Source: Vanessa cardui (taxonomy: Eukaryota > Arthropoda > Insecta > Lepidoptera > Nymphalidae). From it: a stretch of 64,000 nucleotides of DNA. The notes under the pieces were generated by a model. It had not been told where the DNA came from. It saw nothing but the letters and a program-made list of their open reading frames with translations, and did not search any database. Shown in pieces: positions 1-9,436 of the stretch. Both the position numbers and the translations under genes were made by a program. Numbering within the stretch: the stretch's first letter is position 1; the number at the start of each line of letters is the position of its first letter. The DNA lies in assembly GCF_905220365.1 (NCBI RefSeq), contig NC_061154.1, positions 9,982,001 to 10,046,000 of the forward strand, in the 5' to 3' direction.

Positions 1-1769
1 CCTTTTGTAACCAAACTTATCTAATTTTATATGTTTCAAACAGTTTTGATGCAGTTTTTTACCAAATTTAAATCTTGATATCAATCAACACCAACTGTAA
101 AAAAGGATCACAAATGTACCTAAATAATTTCGAAGCGTTAACTACGTCGATGAAGAAAACTGTAGAAGCCGTAGAAGAAATAAAGTATTCAAATGTTTCA
201 AAAGGCTCCACAATTTGAAGTTAAATGCATCGTCACACGTCACAATAAGCTTAAGAATTATTAAGTTACTTGTAAGAAATAGATAAGAAGTAACAACACT
301 TAGTAATATAATTATTTTTTATGTACCTATGATGTGCGAAGGTTATTTAGTATTATTTATTGGTTTATTTGTAATACTATTTTAATAAACAAACTTTTAT
401 TGTTAAGTAACAATCGTCCTACGTATTTTTAATAATGACTATCGTTTTTTATATAACAACATTGTTTTTCTTTGACAGTAGGTGTCGAACGCACAATCCT
501 ACCCGACTTTGCTGATAAGCACTCCGCCATCGTTAAAACATTTTATCAATTAATAACTATGGGGCTGTAAAAACCCAAAACGTTTGTTATAACGCCAAGT
601 TTAATTTATTATAATTTATATCGTCCCAAAATACAATTTAACTATAATGGGGCCAAGTCTTTAAAACCTATTAATTAATCAACAATCAACAATTTTTACT
701 TTGGAAAATCGTTTAATAACAAAATATTCGTATTATAGATGAATACCTATATCAGGAGATCGTGGTGGTGGTATGGATTCTACAGCTCGTGATTATTTTA
801 TTGAAATTGTTTATAAGGGGATGCTTTTTGATTATAATATTGTTTATATTGAATTATGAAAATATTTAATTTTCTTGAGTGCAGCACGGTCATGTTCTGG
901 TTTTTATGGGTTATTTTTCATAAATGCGATTTAATATTTTAATGTATTCGAGATTTTTCTCCGGGCTCATTATTTTTTTGATTATTTTGTTCATTATCAT
1001 GGTATATTTTTTCGTTGTGTAGGTAGGTATAGATATACTACGCGTAAGGCGGTAATGTACTACCGTGCTGCTCTGCTGTCTTGATCGGTTTTTCAGGACA
1101 AATCGAATGATTTGTGAAATATCAATGTTGGTATTTTTACCAACGGACACACTCTCGCACGAATTTAACTCATTACTCAAAAAGCGTTAGCTTTAATAAA
1201 TTTAATTAATCAGATTTAAAGAAAAGTAAAATTATAGAGATTCATTATTGAATTTGCCAATACGAAAATATGTATTACCGATTTGCATCGCAATATCGTT
1301 ATAGCCACATAGTTAAGTATTATATTATTAATGAATATATAAAAAATATAATTTTACTTATGTGACATTCACATATCTTATAATGAAGTTCATAATACCT
1401 CAAATATCAGCTCACAAATATTATCTCGAATCAAATTATACTGAGATTAATCAAATTCATTTTTAAATGATGCCAAAGAAAAATAAAAAGTTGAATTTTG
1501 AAAGCAAAACCTCAAGGTTTTTGGCTCGTGCAGATGAAAAGCTAAGAACCGGTTATCCAATTGGCATAGTGCCTGGTATCCGATTTTTTACACCGCCGCA
1601 GCTTTAATAATCGACCTAGTGATTGGTCAATTACTATATTCATCAATTTTTGGCAAACACTTACTCTTAAAAATCTTAAATTAATACATATAAATATAAT
1701 GTTCTGAAATACGGATATATATAATAGATAGATTCAATATTAATCTTATTAATGGTTTCATATGATTTT
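1..1769. other. AT-rich stretch downstream of frequenin
   Basis: Probable 3' flank, and possibly extended 3' UTR, of the minus-strand frequenin gene. Only short chance open frames are present, and no repeat family shared with the rest of the window was recognised. Confidence 0.5.
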
Positions 1770-1775
1770 TTTATT
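1770..1775 (-). promoter_or_regulatory. Candidate poly(A) signal for frequenin
   Basis: AATAAA on the minus strand, about 175 nt past the frequenin stop. Insect frequenin messages may have longer 3' ends, and in such AT-rich DNA the hexamer also occurs by chance. Confidence 0.3.
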
Positions 1776-1948
1776 GGCAAACTCAGACTAAGATAAGTTT
1801 GTAAGTAATTTAAAATAGAACGCACTTCATTAACAAAACGAGGAGTAAACAAAAGTTAGGCTTACAATAAAGTTTTACGTAAAATGAAAGTAAAGACAGT
1901 TTAATCTTCAGGGAATAATGAGAAATCCGGCGAGAGGATGATCGTCGA

Positions 1949-2116
1949 TTAATCGCCTCCAAGTGAGAGCGCCTGAACAATGCGCGGGTCGGCCTTGCTG
2001 CCCTCGCGGAATTCCTCGAGGGTGAGACGGTCGTCATGGTTCTTGTCCATCTGGTCGAAGATTTTGTCGACGCGTTTCTGTGGAGTGTTCTCATCTTCTG
2101 GCTGCGGTGTTTGACC
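1949..2116 (-). CDS. Frq: Frequenin terminal exon, EF-hand 4 and stop
   Basis: A 168-bp exon, phase 0, encoding 55 residues and TAA. It begins GQTPQPEDENTPQKRVDKIF, carries the EF4 loop DKNHDDRLTLEE and ends ALSLGGD. Position 6 of the loop is Asp (GAC) instead of the near-invariant Gly. The local base composition is clearly richer in G+C than the surrounding introns. A possible poly(A) signal (AATAAA on the minus strand) lies at 1770-1775. Confidence 0.95.
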   Translation of the reverse strand, partial: GQTPQPEDENTPQKRVDKIFDQMDKNHDDRLTLEEFREGSKADPRIVQALSLGGD

Positions 2117-5100
2117 CTGAAAATATGATTACACTCCTGTAATATCATTAACAAAAAACAATAGAAGTCCTTTAGTTCAGTCACATTTGTCTGGGAAAAA
2201 TCCAAAAAAAAAAATTTATTGGTTTATTTTCCTTACGATAAAGATTGAGGATTAATTATGTAGTGGGTGTTTACATTTTCGTGCCTCAGAAAGTAACTTA
2301 AGTCTTAAGTGTTAAATTGCCATCCTATGGCATTTTTAGAGTAACTTTTAATTATAACTTTTCGGCAAGGCTGGCTTGGTGTTTCTATTTTTTCGTATAT
2401 ATAACTCTCGGAGTAGTCAAAGTCACTACTTTGAACATATATTCTCACACTCGTGAATTGACTTCCTTCTTTTCTGGATTTCTTCTTGACGTATTGGTGA
2501 AGAAAATAATGTGAATAAAAAAAGTATCCAATAAATTCATAACATACGTAGATTCTAGCAGGGTGGATATTTTCTAAATATGCTCCAAAACTTAACTTTA
2601 ACAGAAAACCCCTGTCAGGTAGATGATTGTTAAGAATTGTTCATAAATTATTCATGTCGTTTAGGCATATATATAATATTAATTGATTAACATTAACATT
2701 GACTTACAACCATCTGATAGATCGCGTCGACTATGTTGTACATTTCATCTCTTGTTATGTAGCCGTCGTTGTCAACATCGTATAAACGGAATGCCCCTGA
2801 AATATGTCAGAATTCCGATGAAATATCTTAGAATATAAGCTAATTATTTATAAGTTAACTATCACGGGACAAAATTATATATATTATTAATATGAATGAA
2901 TTCGATTTCGTTAAAGACATTTTGACGAATTCTTAAACGATATTAAGCGTTTATCGTCGAAAGGTATATATAGTTTAAGTCCTCAATGTTTACTACTAAT
3001 ATTATATATCTAATTATTCTTAAAGTATTAGGTATTGAACCCATCTCTTTATATTAATAACATGAGATCTATCGAAAATATTTACCCTTGTATAACTAAA
3101 TTAAGTTCATTTTTTTAGGATTGATTGGAAATAAATATACTTATTGAGATTAAATAAATAAAGTATAATTAGGTATATAAGATAATATTTAACTTACAAT
3201 GTAATTTCTCGTCTAGATTACCCCGTGACGTCACCGATAGAGCTCTAATAAACTCTTCGAACTCGATAGACCCGTCCTAGAATAACAACAAATTATTTTG
3301 AGAAGTGGTTATTTTATCGGTAGCAATAATTATTATATACTATTTTATTAATAGCCCATATATACTACCTATGATATAAGTAATGTAAATGATTATAAAA
3401 ATGATATAGATTTAGGTGGTACAAATATTTATTTTTTATTTACTATTAGAATGTTAAATGGTGAATCTATATTAAAAGCAACATATAATTATTTTCTATA
3501 AAACGGCTTAACATATTTTAATTATTTTTGGTAGGCGTTCCGAAGTAAACTTTGAATATGTGCTCATAATAATTGTATTCAACATAAAAGTTATTAAGTT
3601 TCTTATTTATTGATGAACTTAAAACGCTATACTGTTTTCGTACAACTTCATACCGAGTTAATTTTCGTTGTAAACGACCGAACATTATTTATTGTCATCT
3701 TCTGAAAAAAGGCTACGAGCGAAAAAGTTTTATAAGTAAATGTAAGAGTATTTTTTTGCTTATCAGTGAAGTAGGTTTATGCTGATTTAAGATGTATGTA
3801 TTTGGGATTGGGGTTGAATTTGCTTGGTGGTAGATCTTTATATAAGCCCTATAAGTCTGGGCAGGTATCACCCGATCATTACATATTCTACCGCCAAGCA
3901 GCCATATTTAGATTTATTGTGTTCTGATTTGAAAGGTTAGGTAGCCAGTGAAACTAAACAAAGGCACAAAGAAAGTAACCTTCTTACTTTAAGTAATGAC
4001 AAGCAAAAAATACCTACTACCAAGTAATAATGGTTATACACATAAAATTAAACAAAATCGTAATGTAATTATCGTTTTAATAAATTGAATCGTTTAAATA
4101 ACGTTTGTTAAATGTAAGGTCCCAGATTCGACTTCCGGGACGGACAAAATATATATAAAAATGTATTTGTGTTTTCCTTTATTTGTTGTTTATCTTAAGT
4201 GAAGCAATAGAGATGTCGTCTATATTTGCTCCGACACTTGGGTACAAAAATATCTTCTATATATCTCGTTAATTCTTATATAAATATTTTAAAGTATGTC
4301 ATGATGTTTATTGAGGACGAGTTGATGGCACGAGAATATGAATTTATCGTCTAACGAAACATGTAGGGCTGTAGCTAACACTGATGACATCGTCTTATGA
4401 ATATTAAGCATACGCAAACTGTTACCTAACAAACTTGACTAATTTCTCTACATTTTGCCTTATTAGTAAATTATTTTGAGTTTGCATATTCAGCTGAGCT
4501 ATAAGAAACGTGGTTTGAAAAGGACATTAATATAAAAATAGAATTGGGATATAACGTTATTTGTAAAACGAAATAAATATGCGGATATCTAAAACGCATC
4601 TTTATTTTTATTCGTATTTCAAGCGGAATTTTATGTTGTAAAATATGAGAAGTCTTGTTTTAATTGCCCTACTTTTAAATAGATATAATATAAACGAATG
4701 TTTTCACTAAGAAAATTAATTAAAGAGTTCGTCGTAACACATAATTACTTCGTTTGCAAAAAATAAACTATTCCTAGTTACTTACATTATTTTCGTCGAA
4801 GACTCGAAAGACCAGCGAAGCGAATTTGCTCGGGTCACCTTGAGGGAAGAACTGTTTGTAGATCTTAATAAAGCCCTGAAATACAGAACATAAACGTTTT
4901 GTTATAAATTTCCCTTATTTAGAACGGGATTTTCTCTACGTTTTCGAGAACAATATTGCTTTATTGATTTCATCAACTTACTTATCTTATCTTACTTATC
5001 GTCAATTTACCGAGCTTAATAAGTAGTTATTAATATCATTAAAAGCCAACAAGAGCAATTATAAATACTTTATTTATAAGACATTTAATACAATTTTTTC

Positions 5101-5646
5101 AATTACTAGAACAACTCACCTGTTCAGTAAGCAAACCATTCGGGCAGTCCTTTAAGAAGCCTTTATGCCTAAAAAAGAAAAATACGATTAAAAAAAGTAT
5201 ACGACCACGATGACTGCGGGGTCAGGATTCGGGTAAGCACAATTATTTATAGTTCATCTCGAGCTTGTCGATGAAGGTAAATCGTTGAAAAACTTGCATG
5301 TATCGGATATCTGTCCCCTATATGTGTAACTACGCTCATTGGAGTAGCGTGTTCGAATAAATCCCAAAAGACGAGACTCTCGTGAACAAGACATTCGTAG
5401 ACAATGTCGAAATATCAAGTTCCACCGAACAAAAATAAAAAACATGGTAATTGTCCCGTAATTAATAACTTTAATAATGAAAATAACCATGTTAATTTAA
5501 AATCCTAAAAAGTGTTTCTCCAAAAGGTATGCCCCATAGCCATAGCTTTACAGAACGTTTCTTTATCACACTCGGTTAAATTTCCTTATTTAAATATGAT
5601 ATAAGATAAAATTCAACTTACCAGAGCCTTATTTCTTTCTCGGTAA
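1949..5646 (-). CDS. Frq: Frequenin / neuronal calcium sensor 1, spliced, 5' partial
   Basis: Six minus-strand exons (5622-5646, 5120-5168, 4786-4875, 3198-3276, 2708-2796, 1949-2116) join in frame to give 166 residues ending in ALSLGGD and a TAA stop. All introns are GT-AG with good donors (GTAAGT or GTGAGT). The protein carries the NCS family marks: KGFLKDCPNG in the degenerate EF-hand 1, DENNDGSIEFEE (EF2), DVDNDGYITRDE (EF3), DKNHDDRLTLEE (EF4), and the C-terminal GSKADPRIVQALSL. Drosophila frequenin is 187 residues, so about 21 N-terminal residues (Met-Gly myristoylation signal to Thr-Tyr) are missing. That exon was searched for but not found. Family knowledge: a membrane-associated calcium sensor that modulates neurotransmitter release and binds partners such as phosphatidylinositol 4-kinase and Ric8a. 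Odd points: Asp replaces the usual Gly at position 6 of the EF4 loop, and Leu is read where Gln is usual before Trp-His-Lys-Gly. Identity is near certain; the 5' end is open. Confidence 0.95.
2117..2707 (-). other. Frq: Frequenin last intron
   Basis: An AT-rich intron between the EF3 and EF4 exons (GTAAGT...TTTCAG on the minus strand). No repeats or coding signals were seen. Confidence 0.9.
2708..2796 (-). CDS. Frq: Frequenin exon, EF-hand 3
   Basis: An 89-bp exon that completes Trp and reads AFRLYDVDNDGYITRDE followed by MYNIVDAIYQMV. The loop Asp-Val-Asp-Asn-Asp-Gly-Tyr-Ile-Thr-Arg-Asp-Glu is a canonical calcium-binding EF-hand. The donor is GTAAGT. Confidence 0.95.
3198..3276 (-). CDS. 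Frq: Frequenin exon, rest of EF-hand 2
   Basis: A 79-bp exon encoding DGSIEFEEFIRALSV and then TSRGNLDEKLH plus the first base of a Trp codon. The second half of the calcium-binding EF2 loop and its exit helix lie here. His is read where fly frequenin has Gln before Trp. Confidence 0.94.
3277..4785 (-). other. Frq: Frequenin intron with decayed repeats
   Basis: The longest intron of the recognised part of the gene (1,509 bp). It interrupts the EF2 loop. It holds a decayed family A repeat near 3822-3975 and a short tRNA-derived SINE-like remnant near 4110-4150 (a B-box-like run followed by an A-rich stretch). Confidence 0.85.
3822..3975 (+). repeat. Short repeat family A, decayed fragment
   Basis: It shares the run 'tggtggta...ctgggcaggtatcaccc...attctaccgccaa' with the better copies at 50584-50868 and 61776-61960, then diverges. 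Confidence 0.6.
4786..4875 (-). CDS. Frq: Frequenin exon, EF1-EF2 linker
   Basis: A 90-bp phase-0 exon of 30 residues, including FIKIYKQFFPQGDPSKFA and the start of the EF2 loop (DENN). The EF2 loop is split by the next intron. The acceptor is TTTCAG and the donor is GTAAGT. Confidence 0.94.
5120..5168 (-). CDS. Frq: Frequenin exon, degenerate EF-hand 1
   Basis: This 49-bp exon completes the Trp codon and encodes HKGFLKDCPNGLLTEQ. The Cys-Pro in the first EF loop is the hallmark that disables calcium binding in NCS proteins. The acceptor is TTTTTTAG and the donor is GTGAGT. Confidence 0.92.
5622..5646 (-). CDS. Frq: Frequenin 25-bp microexon
   Basis: On the minus strand the exon lies between TTTTTTACAG and GTAAGT. 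It adds two bases completing a Phe codon, then Thr-Glu-Lys-Glu-Ile-Arg-Leu, then the first two bases of Trp. This matches the family stretch Tyr-Phe-Thr-Glu-Lys-Glu-Ile-Arg-Gln-Trp except for Leu in place of Gln. The upstream partner must end with one base of the Phe codon. It is the most 5' coding piece recognised. Confidence 0.85.
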
Positions 5647-6018
5647 CTGTAAAAAAGAATAAAGAACTCATTAAAATAAGAAACTACTTAATTATTTCTT
5701 CTTAAAAGTTATAGTTTCTATAATTACTTTATTTGGTTTCGAATAATTTCGCATAGCTACGATTTTAAAAATGAAGAATTTGTTTTTGGCATCAGTGAAA
5801 ATATTTTTAACGAGATAAAAAAGTATTTTTAATCCGTGAAGCCGCTGAGGTTAACTAAATTCCAATTAGTAGCTTCCGCATGCAGCTCGCACAGATAAAC
5901 CAATACTGAAAATCTATTCACAAAATATTTTATGCAAAACCGACTAAATTTGATACCATGAATATTTATACATCTAATTACATATTGAGTATACTTATAT
6001 ATTTAATCTGTAACTACA

Positions 6019-6164
6019 CATCATCATTACATAGTATCGAAAAAAGTTGCTTACGTTGTCTGTCCCTATGTATGCTAAGAACTTTAAAATTATGCGACGG
6101 TTTTAGATGCGGTTTTTATTTTAACAGATAGAGTGATTCGAGAGGAAGGTTTTTGTATGTGTGC
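6019..6164 (+). mobile_element. Helitron-like family H2, 5' fragment
   Basis: It matches the first half of the copies at 16020-16269, 18605-18874 and 55852-56112 ('cattacatagta...tgtctgtccctatgtatgct...gatgcggttttt...gagaggaaggttttt'). The 3' half is missing. Confidence 0.65.
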
Positions 6165-6424
6165 AGATGACTCTTAAATTTGTTCCGGAAAACTCGTGCG
6201 GTCATTTAGCTCTACCGGCTGGCGTTGCGTTTACTGATAGAGTTATGTGCGTCGGCTTGGATAGGGGATTGTTTTATAAATTAACGCCATGGAATTTATA
6301 GTATGTAATGCTATAAAATGGTGTATAATACGAAGTTACACCATTACTCCAAAGGAATCGAAAGCAAATGGAATGTAATTTGACAAATAAATAAATAAAG
6401 TAATTTAAAGTTTCATCAAAAGTA

Positions 6425-6570
6425 TAACACCTCGCCACATTGCCTCCACTGGTGACAGGAGAGCTGGTTCGTTTATGCCCACAGGATCGGAATTGCGATA
6501 CAACGGGGAAATGCTGCTAGCATTCTTTTCACCATTCCACGCGGTCAAGATTTGTACATTAACCAGTTTT
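6425..6570. repeat. LINE-type 3' fragment
   Basis: A GC-richer stretch with 'cattgcctccactggtgacaggagagctggt' and 'aatgctgctagcattctt'. A related piece lies at 22660-22740, so this is a dispersed repeat. From memory of insect repeats it resembles a non-LTR retrotransposon 3' end; the clade is not established. Confidence 0.45.
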
Positions 6571-7294
6571 AGTTTATATTTATTATATACAAAGCATTTA
6601 ACGTTATTAATGTTTTGTTAATAAAGAGTTTAACTATTTTATAAAAATAACATATTTTCATAAAGGAAATTCATATAAAAATAAGCTAAGTTAATATGAA
6701 CAAAATTTAAATATGTTTCAAATTAATTCAATATCAAACTGAAATCCCATCATAAATATATATTACTCACAAATAAAGTGCAACATTGGTTGTGCAGCCA
6801 GCCATTCACAGGGGAGGCATAAAAGTGTTTTCAGCGGTTATTGGATAAGTTAACTTACGATCAACTCCACTCAATGCATCCGATCTCAATGCAAATAGTG
6901 ATTTATAGCTTTCCAGAACTTCTTTCAATTTTATAATACCATAGTAAAATAACTGGAATATTTGAAAGAAATTATTTTATATTACTAATATTAATTACGT
7001 ATAATAATTACATTTAATGTTTAAAATTACTTATAGACAACCGTCTACTTAATGACGGTTCTGTGGCATATTACTTCATTGATTCGGGAACCAAGAGAAA
7101 CGCTATGTTATTTGCCCATTATGAGGAAATTCCTTTAATCGTTTTTTTCTGTTTATCTTTATTTCTATTTTATTCTAACAGATATAATTATTAATAATTG
7201 ATATACGAACTATATTTTAATATTAACCAAACCGTGTTACGACAAATAAAATTATCTAAGATATTTTGTAAAATAAAATTGATCAAATTTAGCA

Positions 7295-9436
7295 ATGCAA
7301 AACTTTGTAAGTTACATTTTCAATAAAAGTAGGAAAATGATTTACTGTTTGAAAGATATCACGACAATTTATTTGGTAAATTCATACTAATCAACGAGAG
7401 TACATATGTTTACTACCAAACTAAAAAAATCTCATAAACCTATATACACAAAACTAATATCAAAAGATTCAATTCAAACGTTTGACTCGAAAAGCGAATA
7501 TTATGTTCTCCCAAAAAACCTACATAAATAAGAAGTAATAAGCATACCGTTTTTTAGGCGGGGCTTTATACATCTGCATTTTGATCGTTTCCTTTACAAT
7601 ATTATATTTAAATTATAGACATCGTAACATTATGGCTGCGTTCCACATGGATCAAAAGCGATTAGCGCTATAAAAATAAGCTAAAATATATACAGAGTTT
7701 GGATACGGCTTAAAATATTATTCATATGCTTAATAATAATATATGTAATTGTTACTAGGTCCATATTTTTATACTTATCATATTAACGCTTAAAATCTCT
7801 GCTAAAAGATATAGGTAATCATGTAAATGCCGGTAAATTAAATTCGGTTATAGCATGGAAACGCAAGCCTTATGATGTGATTTGACATCAATCTTATTTA
7901 CAAATTTTAATGGTGAAAGTTTTTATATATAGCTAAGGTGATATACGTTTTAGTTTATTTCGTCGATGAAACTGTCAAGACACGTGTTTTTAACATGTTA
8001 CGTGTAATGGTTAGTAGTTAAAAAACCGTGAACTTAAATATTATTTAATTCGTTTATTTACTAATTTAAAATATGTTTCATTTTAGGTTTTGAGTTTATT
8101 AACTTTATCGGAAAGTGTTAGTGCTGGTTATGATTATCCAAAACCAATAGTACCATTCGAACTGCCGAATAATCAGCCGATTTTACAAGAGGTTGGCGGT
8201 CAAACAGTGCAAGATATATCCACTCAAAGTGATCAGAAAATATCTCATCCTGTACCTTATGGAGATTACTTTTACTCAAAGCTGTACGTGAACAACGGAA
8301 GTGGGAATAATGTAGCTCAATCACCAGGTGGCATAATAAATTCAGAGCACCAAAACCCCAAGATAAGTACCCTTCAAGATCTTACCAGTCTAACGCCGAT
8401 AACTACCGAGTTGAATGCAAATATTGATAACTCTCTTTCGATTCAAAGCTCCGTTGCGCACAGCCCTATTATAAGTGAATCGAAATCAATATACGAGAAT
8501 TCATACAGTTTAACTTCGCAGAAAACAGTTCCTCTGATAAATCTTCAAATTACTGAATCCCAAACATTTAACTCTGAAAATGTACATAACGTTGATTCAA
8601 ATTTATTATCATTATCACATAATATACCAGTAACATTTAATGTTGAAAGCAACAATCACAACTTATTAAATATTCAAAACGATGCGCCTGTGTTAAATCC
8701 ACATGATCACACCGCGTCTAATGTTCAAGACAATACGATTCCGACACCGAACGGACAAAATGTTCTACCCTTGTTTAATGTGAAACATTCCTATCACATA
8801 AATGTAGAAAACAACGAGCAATCTTCAAATGCGAGTAACGGTTTGATTGGGAATACCCCACCAGTACAAGAAGTTGAACCCAAATTATACACATCCTCAT
8901 ATAACACACAAAATAGTTTTTCAGATGATTTAAATGAAAAGAGGAATCAATTTTATTCGAACTCACATAAAGAAGAAACGCAATTATCAGAAACACAAAA
9001 TAATCCAGCGCTTGTTCATCAAAGTGTTCATAGCAATGCAAATCAGATTGAAAGCAAACAAAATCATCCGACTCCGGTGATAACCAAGCATGTTTATTTT
9101 CATGTGCCTCCTCCAGATGATGAAGAAGTACCAGTTGTTCAAGAACGACCAACGCCGAAAAAGATTTACAAGATAATTTTTATAACATTGCCTGCTAATG
9201 AAAATAAAAATAAGGAGCTGCAAGCTGCTTTGTATAATAACAACAATCTAGTATCAAATAATAATGAAGATAAAACATTAATATATGTTTTAGTGAACAA
9301 TAATGAACCAGCTCAGCTTGTGTCACCCCAACCGAAACGGTCAGAACATCAAGTTTTATTCGTGAAGTATAGAGATAACCCATCTGCGACTTCGGAAGGA
9401 AGTCCATTAATCGAAACAAACTCTGATGATTCTTGA
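7295..9436 (+). CDS. Tweedle (DUF243) cuticular protein with long Asn/Ser-rich region
   Basis: CDS join(7295..7306, 8087..9436), 453 residues. Exon 1 is ATG CAA AAC TTT followed by GTAAGT; exon 2 follows a TTTTAG acceptor in phase 0. The joined start is MQNFVLSLLTLSESVSA, a plausible signal peptide cleaved before GYDYPKP, the usual mature start of Tweedle proteins. Residues 18 to about 335 are rich in Asn, Ser, Gln, Thr and His with no recognised domain. Residues 338-432 form the DUF243 domain: KHVYFHVPPP (338-347), IYKIIFITLP (364-373), TLIYVLV (401-407), VLFVKYRD (427-434). Family knowledge: Tweedle proteins are secreted structural proteins of insect cuticle, implicated in chitin binding and body shape. 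Most known members are about 150-350 residues, so this one is long. The intron after four codons is typical of cuticle genes. Exon 1 is inferred from phase and splice signals. A variant poly(A) signal, ATTAAA, lies near 9728. Confidence 0.88.
7307..8086 (+). other. Intron of the Tweedle gene
   Basis: A 780-bp AT-rich intron, GTAAGT...TTTTAG, interrupting the signal peptide after codon 4. No nested feature was recognised. Confidence 0.7.

Noticed and set aside
1..220. Possible 3' exon with Lys/Glu-rich reading (ATG at 114)
   Set aside because: Fewer than 50 codons, no acceptor with a pyrimidine tract and no homolog recognised.
1810..2205. 131-codon minus-strand open frame
   Set aside because: It overlaps the frequenin terminal exon in a different frame; the spliced frequenin frame is clearly the real one.
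7979..8015. Alternative Tweedle first exon at 'atgaaactgtcaagacacgtg'
   Set aside because: None of the nearby GT sites joins in frame to exon 2 at 8087 with a good donor; each tested phase meets a stop. The exon at 7295-7306 fits better.
8775..9152. 125-codon minus-strand open frame opposite the Tweedle exon
   Set aside because: A shadow of the Asn/Ser-rich coding sequence on the plus strand.
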